A stretch of 52,654 nt of DNA, taken from positions 1 through 52,654 of the IMG/VR virus record IMGVR_UViG_3300010397_000015; one strand, given 5' to 3'. The position numbers and the translations under genes are program-made. The notes below the pieces were generated by a model that was not told the DNA's origin, did no database searches, and saw only the letters and a program-made list of their open reading frames with translations. Below, in pieces: positions 7,585 to 15,914 of the stretch. The DNA comes from a virus. The stretch's first letter is position 1, and the number at the start of each line of letters is the position of its first letter.

Positions 7585-9039
7585 TCAGGCCGAGAGGTCC
7601 ACGAGGTTGAACCCGACGCGCTGGCGAACGCCACGCACGACGAATTGCTGGCTCGAGACGTGGCCCATCCAGTACGAGTCCTTGTCCTGGAGACGCTCCC
7701 AGGCTCCGACGCCCAGGTAGTTCAGCGGCTTCAGCGGCTCGGTCTCGTACACGGCCAGTTCACCGAGGTTGATCCCCTTCACGCGGTTCGCGTAGGCGAA
7801 GCGATCCTTCACCCAGCCGACGCCGTTGAACGAGAGCAGCTTGTGACCACCGCGCAGCTCCAGCGTGTCGTTGAACCGCTTATCGCCGGTCAAGAGCTTC
7901 ACGTAGGAGTTGTAGGTGGCGTACCCCGAGTAGAGCAGGTCGATCTGCGCGTTGTTGCGCTCCTCGGCATCCGAGAACGCTTGCTGGAGGAGTTCCTCCG
8001 AGAGCGCCCTCGCACCGGAACCGCCGTTGTCGAGCACGACCGCCTGGTTCCACTTGTAGCTGGCCGTCGCCGGGTTCCCCTGGAATCCCGCGGAGGCCAA
8101 GCTCGTCGTGGTCTGGTCGTAGGTGCCCGTGTGCTGGTTCCACGCCGTCGCCGTGCCGAGGCCAGCCGTTCCCAGACCGTCGAGGACACCCGAGTCCCCG
8201 AAGATTCCCTCGATGCCCATGATCTCGGATCGCCGACCCGAGGACCGCGCATCCGTGTTCGCATCGGCGCTCACCCGAACGATCCAGTCGGCCGCTGTGA
8301 GACCCGTGATGGACGCCACCGTGACGGCAGCGCCACCGGGAGTCAGAGCGATCTGGATGTCCGTCGAGTTCACGACCGACACGATGTAGAACCCGTTCGT
8401 GCCGCCCGAGTGCGCACGGAGAGCGTCCGTGCCGGGGATGGCGAAGCCGATCCGGTCTCCGACTTCCAGGTAGATCGTCGGTGCGGTGAGACAGGTCGCC
8501 GCCCCTTCGATCGACTGGTTGATCCGGAGGGTGAAGGTCGAGGCCGAGCCGCTCGCGTACTCCGCGAGGCGACCCGAACCGTCGTTCTGCACCATCCGGT
8601 TGTAGTCGACGGCGATGTCGTCCATCTGCCCTTCGACTTCCATCGGCTCGATCGGCATGAACGCCCCGCCGTTGGTCTTGCCACGGCGCAGGAGTTCGCC
8701 CGCGATCTTGATCCGGCCCATGTAGGTCCGGGTCTCGGTGAAGCACGACGCGAGGCCCTGAGAACCCGGGTCGGGCAGTTGCCCGTCGGGTCGGATGGCG
8801 CCGCGTCCGGTGTTTCGCGTGGTCCGCGTGGGCCACACGATGAAGCGCCCGCTGGTCGTCTCCTTCGCGACCTTCTCGACCATGTTCCAGAGAACGGTCG
8901 AGTTGTTGCGAGCGTCGGCGATGAACGGGAGGTAGAAGTTCGTGAGTCCGTGGTTCGCGTAGGTCGCCGCGGTGCCGAAGCCCGACGTGAAGCCGTCGAA
9001 ACCTGCACCGGGTGAGTCTGCGCTGTCGATTCCAGCCAT
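7585..9039 (-). CDS. Major capsid protein, 484 aa
   Basis: Follows the scaffold gene and precedes a terminator-like hairpin, the classic position. An N-terminal segment with A-T-Y-A-N-H-G-L-T-N-F-Y-L-P is followed by a long helix-rich region and an inserted Gly/Thr beta domain (about residues 165-260); the C-terminal third (Y-S-G-Y-A-T-Y-N, then G-V-G-W-V-K-D-R-F) matches the capsid family found in podoviruses with P22-type portals. It forms the icosahedral shell. Assignment rests on context and remembered family pattern. Confidence 0.85.
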   Translation of the reverse strand: MAGIDSADSPGAGFDGFTSGFGTAATYANHGLTNFYLPFIADARNNSTVLWNMVEKVAKETTSGRFIVWPTRTTRNTGRGAIRPDGQLPDPGSQGLASCFTETRTYMGRIKIAGELLRRGKTNGGAFMPIEPMEVEGQMDDIAVDYNRMVQNDGSGRLAEYASGSASTFTLRINQSIEGAATCLTAPTIYLEVGDRIGFAIPGTDALRAHSGGTNGFYIVSVVNSTDIQIALTPGGAAVTVASITGLTAADWIVRVSADANTDARSSGRRSEIMGIEGIFGDSGVLDGLGTAGLGTATAWNQHTGTYDQTTTSLASAGFQGNPATASYKWNQAVVLDNGGSGARALSEELLQQAFSDAEERNNAQIDLLYSGYATYNSYVKLLTGDKRFNDTLELRGGHKLLSFNGVGWVKDRFAYANRVKGINLGELAVYETEPLKPLNYLGVGAWERLQDKDSYWMGHVSSQQFVVRGVRQRVGFNLVDLSA

Positions 9040-9063
9040 GTGAGTAGCTCTGTTGTCGTGAGG

Positions 9064-9930
9064 TCAGCGAGCGCGGCCGATAACTCCCAGGAACTCCGTC
9101 ATCTTCCGTTGGAACGTGCCGTCGCGGAGGGCCTTCTTGGTCCCCCATCCGTCGGGGTTCGCGGTCGTCATTTCAGGAGTCCCGCCCGAGGTCGGGGCGA
9201 GGGGCATCTCTGCGGCACGCTGCTGTCTCGTGTCTCGAACCTGAGTGACCTGCGAGGTCAAGATCGCGGCCATTCGACCGTGAATCTCGCTCGCATGGTC
9301 GGCCACGGCCACATCCGGCTGACCGGCGTGCAGCCCCGCGATGGTGAGCTTCGCGAGTTCGCGTGCCTTCTTCCCGACCTCCGTACTCGTGTCTCGGAAG
9401 ATCGGGTAGGCGTCCAGGGCAGCTTCGATCTGACGATCGACCGACTCGACCTGTTGGGTCGCGGTCATGTTCGCCATCCTGGCTGCGAGTTCGCTGACTT
9501 GGCGCTCGAGACGCGAAGTAGTCGCGCTGGGAGCACCTTCGCCTCCGGACGGTAGGCCGGAATCACCATCATCCTGTGCGGAGTTTCCTGGCAGCTTCAC
9601 GCGCCGCCCCAGTTGCTTCTCCGCGAACTGTTGCATCTCCAGGATCGCACCCTCTGGATCCGTGGCGATCTTCGCCTTGATCCGTCGAGCGAGGTCCACG
9701 TCGGCCTTGTGCTCGGTCAGGATGCGGTTGGCATCCGCCAAGCGGTTCTCCGCAGCCGTCTGCGTCTGGTAGGACGCGCGCAGCTTGGAGAGGGGCTCCT
9801 GTCGCGGTTGCCGATCCACCACGACCTGAACCAGAGTGTCGTCGCTGATTGCCGGCGCGGGAGCAGGTTGGCTCGCCGCGACCGGAACTGTCGGGGCCGC
9901 AGTAGGCGTCCCGTTCGGTTGGTCAACCAT
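9064..9930 (-). CDS. Capsid scaffolding protein, 288 aa
   Basis: Start ATG 9930 overlaps the preceding stop by a few bases. Pro/Ala-rich N-terminus (about residues 7-28), long charged helices (about 50-115) and a second predicted coiled coil (about 140-200), low aromatic content and a basic C-terminal tail. Together with its place directly upstream of the capsid gene this is a scaffold profile. No protease motif is seen, so it is probably released rather than cleaved, as in P22. Confidence 0.8.
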   Translation of the reverse strand: MVDQPNGTPTAAPTVPVAASQPAPAPAISDDTLVQVVVDRQPRQEPLSKLRASYQTQTAAENRLADANRILTEHKADVDLARRIKAKIATDPEGAILEMQQFAEKQLGRRVKLPGNSAQDDGDSGLPSGGEGAPSATTSRLERQVSELAARMANMTATQQVESVDRQIEAALDAYPIFRDTSTEVGKKARELAKLTIAGLHAGQPDVAVADHASEIHGRMAAILTSQVTQVRDTRQQRAAEMPLAPTSGGTPEMTTANPDGWGTKKALRDGTFQRKMTEFLGVIGRAR

Positions 9931-10648
9931 TGGTCAGCACTCCTTCCTGGCGAGCCTTCGCGAGTTTGGCCTCGTTCTCGGCTCTCCAGAGATTCGACGA
10001 TTCGGTCGGAAGGTCGAAGGCGCGGGTCATGCCCTCGATCTTCAGCCGCTTCAGATCACGCGGCTGTTTCCAGATCCACCGTTTGTCGGGGATCCAGAGT
10101 CCGCGGTGCGGGTCCTGCCACTCGTAGTGCAGGCGCGCACCTTCGATGTTCATCATCAGGCAGACCTGGCAGAGAATCTCCTGACCGCGCCAGACGGTGT
10201 TGGCGTCCTTCTTGTAGCGCGCGTACCAGTCGTCATCGCCGACGACCGACCCGGGCCGCTTCGTGAAGTAGACGCCGTGCGGAGGAGCCGGCCGGCCACC
10301 GACCATGTGGATCGGCGTGCGGCACTTCAGGAAATAGATGTAAGTCGCGGAGTCGGCTTCGTCGCGCTCGGAGCGGATCTTTTCCTCAGCCAGGCGGTTG
10401 TTCTCGAACTCCGAGGCCGCGTCCCACGCATCTTGTTCGTTCACCCCTTCGATTGGAATCAGGGCGACGGCGTAGGCGTCTCCCTTGCCGGGCTCCTTCG
10501 CCCTCGTGATGGCCGCCCGCGTCGACGCCGCTTCTCGGATTGCGTCAGCCGCGGCGTTCACAAGCTCTGGACCCCTGATATCAGGGGCGTCGAGGAGCTC
10601 TTTCTTTCTCAGCTCATTCTCTTCCTTGGTCAGATCCTTCGCAGGCAT
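9923..10648 (-). CDS. Late protein of unknown function between portal and scaffold, 241 aa
   Basis: Start at ATG 10648 is backed by AAGGAG on the minus strand just upstream. Helical, charged N-terminal ~110 residues (K-E-E-N-E-L-R-K-K-E), then a region with C-Q-V-C and a Cys about 40 residues before it, which may bind zinc, followed by several W-x-W and P-D-K-R-W motifs. The capsid-proximal location suggests an assembly role. No family is recognised with confidence. Confidence 0.6.
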   Translation of the reverse strand: MPAKDLTKEENELRKKELLDAPDIRGPELVNAAADAIREAASTRAAITRAKEPGKGDAYAVALIPIEGVNEQDAWDAASEFENNRLAEEKIRSERDEADSATYIYFLKCRTPIHMVGGRPAPPHGVYFTKRPGSVVGDDDWYARYKKDANTVWRGQEILCQVCLMMNIEGARLHYEWQDPHRGLWIPDKRWIWKQPRDLKRLKIEGMTRAFDLPTESSNLWRAENEAKLAKARQEGVLTNG

Positions 10649-10650
10649 CG

Positions 10651-11070
10651 TCACTCCTTCTCCGGCGCAGTAGGGCCGGCTAAATGCTTCGATCTCGACT
10701 TCCACGCAGCCTGGTACGCCGCGCTGCACGCCCTGTGCGTGTGTATCGACGGCCTTGTGGCGCTGTGCCACATTGACTCCCGAGGACCATTCTGCTTGCA
10801 GAGTCCACACTTGGTCCAGTCGGCGTGTCCAGATGCCCTGAGGGCGTCCCCCCTCATGTGGAGCAGTCTGTGAAATGCGCGGTCCTCGCAGATCACCAGA
10901 TTCGACGGCCGGTTGTCCGACCTGTCTCCGTTGACGTGGTGGACCTCAACACCCTTTGGGATAGGACGCTGAAGCGCTCGGCTCGCAAGGAGTACGTGTT
11001 CGGCGATTCTTCCAGCGCAGTTTGCGTTTGGATGGCCCTTCGCTAGAACGCTCACGTATTCTCCGCTCAT
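10651..11070 (-). CDS. HNH endonuclease inserted after portal, 139 aa
   Basis: ATG 11070 overlaps the portal TGA as TGATG (a GTG one codon earlier is the alternative). It has the compact HNH core of phage homing enzymes: H-V-L-L-A-S-R-A-L, P-K-G-V-E-V-H-H-V-N-G-D, then N-R-P-S-N-L-V-I. A C-x-x-C (C-G-L-C) and a later Cys may hold a second zinc. It lies co-directionally between portal and the 241-aa gene, so it is transcribed late. Confidence 0.88.
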   Translation of the reverse strand: MSGEYVSVLAKGHPNANCAGRIAEHVLLASRALQRPIPKGVEVHHVNGDRSDNRPSNLVICEDRAFHRLLHMRGDALRASGHADWTKCGLCKQNGPRESMWHSATRPSIHTHRACSAAYQAAWKSRSKHLAGPTAPEKE

Positions 11071-13109
11071 CACGATGCGGGCTGGCTCGCCCTACCCTTT
11101 TGGCCCGGAGACCCTTGCGTCATGGCGGCCATCTGTAGCTGTTGAAGCTGCTCTTGCATCAGAGCCTTCTTGTGCAGCGCCCCGTGCGCGACGATGATCG
11201 CCTTGGTCATGGGATCCAAGTCCCTGAATTGCTGACTGTAAGCGAAGTCGCGCACCACCGCGTACTCCTGCGCATGATCCTCCCAATCCATGATCGGATA
11301 CCCGCCCTGCGCGTACTTCGCCGGATCGGCCATCATCTGCCGGATCTCGTTCTCCTGATTCTTCCGCGCCTTGAGCTTCGAGTTGATGAGGATCCCGTCG
11401 TCGTTGAAGTGCAGCGACGCCAGCACCAGTTCGCGGTCCTCCGGGTTCTCCACCGGGTTGACCGCGCCGATCTGGATCGCGTCCATCATCTCCTGCCGCT
11501 TGCCCGCGCTCGTCTCCATCTGTCCCGGCTCGCCGACGATGATGAGGTCGTTCGTGAGGTCCGCGCCGTGGAAGTCAATCCACTCGAAGGCTCCGTCGCG
11601 TCCGAGGAACCGAGCCGTGCGCTTCTCCGTGTAGAAGAGCTGGCCGAGTGCGAGCGCCGCGCGTCCGACATCCCGCGTCGAGCGAACCGCCTCGCGTGAA
11701 GTGACGGTCAGGGCCAGGTCGCGCATCTGCGTCATCTCCTGGATCGCGGCACCCGAGCGCATCTGTCCGGGCAGCTTCGTGCCGTCGACATCCGACTGGC
11801 TCGCGACGGCCAGGAGATCCTGCTGGCAGATCATCCCGATGTTCGTGACTTCGGGCGGGAGAACCGGAGCCGCTCCGTACACCGGAGGCCGCGACATCGG
11901 GCTGATCTCGTAGACCCCGCCCGGCGCGATCGTCATGTTCTTCACGTCGAGGCCGCTGTTCGAGTCGATGTAGGTCGGCGGTCGACCGAACACGCGCAGG
12001 AACTCGAGCACGCACGAGCGCGACTCGTTCAGGTTGTTCTGGGGACTCGTCAGATCCTCCACGAGCGAGGATCCCCAGAAGCGGCCCGGATGCGGCGTCC
12101 AATCCTGCTTCACGACGGGCAGGTGCGACGCCGCGCTCAGATCGCCGACGTGGGGGTTGTTCCCGTCGACCACGACGCGCCCGCCGCAGGACACGACGCG
12201 CCGGCCCTTGGGGTACTCGCTCGACGGTCGCTGCCAGAGCTCGACGTGCAAAGCCCGTTCGTTTCGCTTGTCCTCGGGCGTGTACCACGAGAAGGGCGAT
12301 CCGCCGTTGGACTGGCCGAAGAACGCGATGGCCTCCTCGTAGTTCTGCAGACCGATGCCCGCCTCGCTCGTCTGGATGTCCTCGATGTCGAGGTTGTAGC
12401 GGTCGGCCAGCACCGAGCGGTCCATGTAGTGCTTGAATCCGATCCACTGGCATCCGTCGATCGACTTGTCTCGGCTCGTCCAGTCGTGGTAGACGGCGAA
12501 CGGGTTCTCGACGGTGATCCGCACGTCGCCCGCGGAGATGTCTTGGAAGAGCCCCTCGCGGTCCTTCTCGCGCATGTCCGCGTCGGACAGAATGATCTCG
12601 GGCACGACGTTCTTCGTCTGCTTCGAGTCGAGGTAGAACCGATCCGGTTGGCCGGCGAGCGGATCGAACGCGATTCGGTAGAACCCGCTCCCGCAGATCG
12701 CCGACCATTCCGTGCAGAGCAGGTGCAGTCGGTAGTCCCAGTCGTTGAGCTGCCGAATGTGATCGAACACCTTCTCGCTGGTCTCCGCGATGTTACGGTG
12801 GCGCATCGAGGGCGTCTTCGGGACGGCCTTGAAGCGCGCGTTCACGTTGCAAACCTTCGCAACCGCGCGAATCACGGCGCTGCGAGTGAGGTTGACCTGG
12901 TAGATGACCTTGTGCTCGGGGATGTCGCCGCTCGCGTCCCACACTCGCCCGTCCGCGATGTAGAAGCACTGTTGGCCCGAGAAGTAGGCCATGTTCTTGA
13001 TCCAGCCTTCTTCCATCCGCATCCGCTCCATGCGGATCCCGTTGGGGTCGATCCGCTTCTGGAGCATCTCCAGCGTCGCGGACTCGCGGGTGGAGGGCGG
13101 CTTGCGCAT
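11070..13109 (-). CDS. Portal protein (P22-like), 679 aa
   Basis: A dodecameric DNA-gate protein at one capsid vertex. The length and helical C-terminal ~100 residues ending in a Gln-rich stretch match P22-type portals (barrel region). Inner motifs such as W-S-A-I-C-G-S-G-F-Y-R, P-F-A-V-Y-H-D-W-T-S and L-T-S-P-Q-N-N-L-N-E-S-R are typical of this family. It follows the terminase and two small genes, overlapping the preceding stop (TGATG). Start at ATG 13109. Confidence 0.9.
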   Translation of the reverse strand: MRKPPSTRESATLEMLQKRIDPNGIRMERMRMEEGWIKNMAYFSGQQCFYIADGRVWDASGDIPEHKVIYQVNLTRSAVIRAVAKVCNVNARFKAVPKTPSMRHRNIAETSEKVFDHIRQLNDWDYRLHLLCTEWSAICGSGFYRIAFDPLAGQPDRFYLDSKQTKNVVPEIILSDADMREKDREGLFQDISAGDVRITVENPFAVYHDWTSRDKSIDGCQWIGFKHYMDRSVLADRYNLDIEDIQTSEAGIGLQNYEEAIAFFGQSNGGSPFSWYTPEDKRNERALHVELWQRPSSEYPKGRRVVSCGGRVVVDGNNPHVGDLSAASHLPVVKQDWTPHPGRFWGSSLVEDLTSPQNNLNESRSCVLEFLRVFGRPPTYIDSNSGLDVKNMTIAPGGVYEISPMSRPPVYGAAPVLPPEVTNIGMICQQDLLAVASQSDVDGTKLPGQMRSGAAIQEMTQMRDLALTVTSREAVRSTRDVGRAALALGQLFYTEKRTARFLGRDGAFEWIDFHGADLTNDLIIVGEPGQMETSAGKRQEMMDAIQIGAVNPVENPEDRELVLASLHFNDDGILINSKLKARKNQENEIRQMMADPAKYAQGGYPIMDWEDHAQEYAVVRDFAYSQQFRDLDPMTKAIIVAHGALHKKALMQEQLQQLQMAAMTQGSPGQKGRASQPAS

Positions 13110-13387
13110 CAGGCTTCGCAGTCCTCGGGCACCGGATCGACGCCAGCCTCGGGCGAGAAGAGGTCGCTAGCAAGCGTTCCGGCCTCAGTGATGTGCAGCA
13201 CGCCACCGTTGCCGTCGGACGACTTCTCCAGGATCGTGGCCCAGCCGCGCTCGACCAACTCCTCACGGATCTGCGTCGGGATGTAGAACGTGCCGCTAGC
13301 CTCTTCGTCGTCGTAGCGCGTCGCACCGTTCAGGTTCAGCCGGAAGGCGCACAGCCACGTCAGCAGGATGTCGTCGCGGATCTTCAC
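13109..13387 (-). CDS. Small winged-helix-like protein between terminase and portal, 92 aa
   Basis: GTG start at 13387 overlaps the preceding TGA (GTGA) and fits the overlap rule of the cluster. The segment I-P-T-Q-I-R-E-E-L-V-E-R-G-W-A followed by a short beta stretch (G-G-V-L-H-I-T-E-A-G) looks like a small winged-helix fold. Too short to define a function; possibly a regulator or terminase accessory. Confidence 0.6.
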   Translation of the reverse strand: MKIRDDILLTWLCAFRLNLNGATRYDDEEASGTFYIPTQIREELVERGWATILEKSSDGNGGVLHITEAGTLASDLFSPEAGVDPVPEDCEA

Positions 13388-13677
13388 TGGGCTCGCCGCA
13401 TCGGGAACTTCGGTCCCTGTCCCGCCTCGGCCTGGAGCTTGTCCCGCTGCGCGTCGGTCGACTCCATCATCCCGGCCATCGACTGTGCCTGCGGGTTGCC
13501 CGACAGCGCCATGATGCACTTCATCTGGTCGCGGCTCTGCGTCTCCATCCGCGCCACGAGCTTCCATCCGAGCAGCCCCGCCCCGACCGCGCAGATCAGC
13601 ATCGACAGCACCGGGATCGCGCAGCAGAAGAAGAGCACGAGGATCGTCGCCCACTCGAATCCGCTCAGGTTGCTCAT
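13384..13677 (-). CDS. Small membrane protein with one TM hairpin, 97 aa
   Basis: ATG 13677 overlaps the TerL nuclease stop (ATGA). Residues 10-42 are strongly hydrophobic with a central I-P-V break, which could form one long or two short membrane helices, followed by a charged cytosol-type tail rich in Gln and Met. A holin or membrane-anchored packaging helper are both possible. The location between terminase and portal is unusual for lysis genes. Confidence 0.6.
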   Translation of the reverse strand: MSNLSGFEWATILVLFFCCAIPVLSMLICAVGAGLLGWKLVARMETQSRDQMKCIMALSGNPQAQSMAGMMESTDAQRDKLQAEAGQGPKFPMRRAQ

Positions 13678-14411
13678 GCTCGCCTCTGGAACCTCCGTCG
13701 CGTCCCTTCCTGGTTTCGCTGCATCGCCCAGTACCGCTCCGATTCGTTCGAGGGCCGGGGCTTCTCGGTCCGAAGCTGGCCGGCGACCCATGCCGTGTCG
13801 CGCGTCATCAGAGCAACCCCGTAGGCCATTACAAGGTCGTCGTGGTCGTCCGAGACCATCTTGGGAGCCCCGATCCGGCCCATGCCTGTCTTCGGCTTGT
13901 CCCACCTCTGGGCGCGCAGTTCTTCGATCAGTTCCGTCGCCGGAATGTCGCAACCGTCGTCGAGAGCTAGCTTTAGCCTGTCCAGAAGTTGCGGCTTCGT
14001 AATCGAGTTGGTGTGGAAGCCGAGGTCGTCAGTCGTGTCCCGGCTCGCCCGGTTGTACATCCGATTCCGGAATAGGTTCTGGTAGCCGGTTGCGACCGCT
14101 GCGTGCGCCGCGCTCAAGCCGTGCGCGCTCGGGAACGTCTCGAAGCTCAGGAGCGCCGTCCCGAAGTACCAGCCCAGTCGCGCGCAGCACTTCCCCCATG
14201 GAATCGCCGGGGTGTGGTCTCGCCACGTTGCGACGACGGCACAGGTTTCGGCGTCGATGACGACCGCCGCCGCGAAGTCGCCGTCCGGTCCGCCGCCGGA
14301 AGCGTCCGCGCCGATGACATAGGCGCGGCCCTGTTGCGGCTGGGTCCAGATCCGCAGCTTGCCGTCACGCGAGGGCGACAGGCGGTAGCGGTTGGGCTCC
14401 TGGAGCGGCAC
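13674..14411 (-). CDS. Terminase large subunit, nuclease domain (separate ORF)
   Basis: 245 aa, the RNase H-like packaging nuclease. Candidate metal ligands are D36 in Y-V-I-G-A-D, E91 in S-F-E-T and the D-D pair near 191-192 in the terminal H-D-D-L-V-M-A-Y motif. The GTG start at 14411 has only GGAG three bases upstream, a poor site. The frame is open upstream to a TGA at about 14445-14447, so it overlaps the end of the ATPase frame by some 17 bases. In most phages this domain is fused to the ATPase. Confidence 0.85.
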   Translation of the reverse strand: MPLQEPNRYRLSPSRDGKLRIWTQPQQGRAYVIGADASGGGPDGDFAAAVVIDAETCAVVATWRDHTPAIPWGKCCARLGWYFGTALLSFETFPSAHGLSAAHAAVATGYQNLFRNRMYNRASRDTTDDLGFHTNSITKPQLLDRLKLALDDGCDIPATELIEELRAQRWDKPKTGMGRIGAPKMVSDDHDDLVMAYGVALMTRDTAWVAGQLRTEKPRPSNESERYWAMQRNQEGTRRRFQRRA

Positions 14412-14425
14412 GGGCTCCGATGCTG

Positions 14426-15646
14426 CTACTGCGCCGACGCTCCGTCAAGCGAGGATGCCGCGGGCTCCTCAAGGGCGCCCGACCAGACCGGCTCGGATGC
14501 CCTTCTCGCGTACCTCTCCAGAATGTCCGGGGAGAACACGCGATTCCCGGTCGACATGAAGGCAACGCTCGGGCGCGACGGGTACTCCTGATTGAAAAGA
14601 TTCACGTCGTTGTGGATCTCTGGGTCGGCAATTTTCGCGCGACGCCAGGCCAGTTGATCGTATCCGACGTTGCGCCACCCGACTCCGCGCTCGAAGTACC
14701 GCTGTGTCAGGAGCCATCTCTCCTCGTCATCGAGCGTCGCCTCGATCTCAGCAATCATCGCGGCGCTTGGTTGCTGCCCGCCGCCGTAGGTTTTGGAATA
14801 GAAATACTCCTCGTGTTGTTGCCACGCGAAGAACTCCGACGCCCACTGAAACGTCCTCGACCGAAGCGGAACGTCCTTCTCGGCCCATCCCGCCCACCAG
14901 TTGTCGCGGAACAGGCCAACGTCTCCGTTCGCGGTCGACTCGTCGAAGCCGTAGGTCCACGGCTCGCTCGGTAGCGAAGCGAGGATCGACGGGTACTTGA
15001 GTTCGGCCTCGACGAAGTGCGCGGACTCCGACAGGTGAACGAACCCGCGAGTGCCGCCCATCCCGGGTCGATCGACTTCGGACGAGGTGATCTCGATCAG
15101 TCCGTCGATCGGAGCCGCCCACGCAAGCTGGTATTTGGCCTTGGACGACATCTTGAAGTCGAAAAAGTCGTCCTCGGCCGTGGTCTTCGGCATCTTCCGC
15201 CGCGCCGTGTTCGCGATGCGGAGGAGAAGTTCGGAGCGGTCCTTCGTGTCCGCGCAGATCAGACCGCGCTTGTTCTTGCCGCGGAGGATCGTCTCGAACA
15301 TCACCGCCTGGATGTAGGTCGAGAAGCCCAATTGCCTCGCCTTAAGTATGCCGATGCGAACCGGAATCCCCGCTCGTTCCGCACGCAGGATCATCGCCTC
15401 CAGTCTCCGCTGCGCGCGATTCAGCACGAGCGGTCGAAGGTTGCCCTTCTTGTCGACGATCGTGAAGTACGTCTCGATCCAGCGTCGACGCGAGAGCTTC
15501 CGGCCCGACTCGTCGCTGTAGAGACCCGTCTCGCGGTTGAACAGGCCCGAGAAGTAGTAATTCTGCGCGAGCTGCTTGTCCTCGCCCGCCTTCGTGTTCG
15601 CGTCGAGCGAGACTCGGCCGACTTCCTCTGCGGTCGGCTCAGACAC
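14426..15646 (-). CDS. terL: Terminase large subunit, ATPase domain (separate ORF)
   Basis: 406 aa, the DNA-packaging motor. Walker A variant at residues 101-110 (L-K-A-R-Q-L-G-F-S-T), Walker B with catalytic acid near 202-208 (F-V-H-L-S-E-S), adenine-binding Q in R-A-Q-R near 78. The chain ends at TAG 14426 in the linker where a normal TerL would run into its nuclease; that domain starts 14 bases on in another frame. The start overlaps the TerS candidate by 8 nt. Confidence 0.9.
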   Translation of the reverse strand: MSEPTAEEVGRVSLDANTKAGEDKQLAQNYYFSGLFNRETGLYSDESGRKLSRRRWIETYFTIVDKKGNLRPLVLNRAQRRLEAMILRAERAGIPVRIGILKARQLGFSTYIQAVMFETILRGKNKRGLICADTKDRSELLLRIANTARRKMPKTTAEDDFFDFKMSSKAKYQLAWAAPIDGLIEITSSEVDRPGMGGTRGFVHLSESAHFVEAELKYPSILASLPSEPWTYGFDESTANGDVGLFRDNWWAGWAEKDVPLRSRTFQWASEFFAWQQHEEYFYSKTYGGGQQPSAAMIAEIEATLDDEERWLLTQRYFERGVGWRNVGYDQLAWRRAKIADPEIHNDVNLFNQEYPSRPSVAFMSTGNRVFSPDILERYARRASEPVWSGALEEPAASSLDGASAQ

Positions 15647-15914
15647 TTTCCATCCACCGCTTCACGGTAGGAGTGCTGACGCCGAGCTTGCGCGCGATCT
15701 CGAGCGGAGTCTTCCCGGCCCGGTTCATCTTCACGGCGACCGGAGCGAGCTTCTCGCGCCGATCGTGGAGGCTCTCCAGGAAGTTCCCGCCCTGTCGGTG
15801 ACGCGACGCGCATCGGTTACAGCCGATTCGAGACTTGCCCTTGTAGAGCACGCGCGTCTTGGGTTCTGCTCCACAGGCGAAGCACTTGCCGCGGATGGGC
15901 TTGGTCTTGGTCAT
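15639..15914 (-). CDS. Candidate terminase small subunit / HTH zinc protein, 91 aa
   Basis: ATG 15914 overlaps the preceding TGA (ATGA). Two Cys pairs (C11, C14 and C32, C35) form a zinc ribbon; the C-terminal 35 residues hold a helix-turn-helix (P-L-E-I-A-R-K-L-G-V-S-T-P-T-V-K-R-W). Position directly upstream of TerL is where TerS sits, and TerS proteins carry HTH domains, although usually at the N-terminus and without a zinc ribbon. It could instead be a late regulator. Confidence 0.55.
   Translation of the reverse strand: MTKTKPIRGKCFACGAEPKTRVLYKGKSRIGCNRCASRHRQGGNFLESLHDRREKLAPVAVKMNRAGKTPLEIARKLGVSTPTVKRWMESV

Noticed and set aside
6913-9015. 700-codon plus-strand frame over the capsid gene
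   Set aside because: Antisense to a clear major capsid gene; Arg-rich, no motif or RBS.
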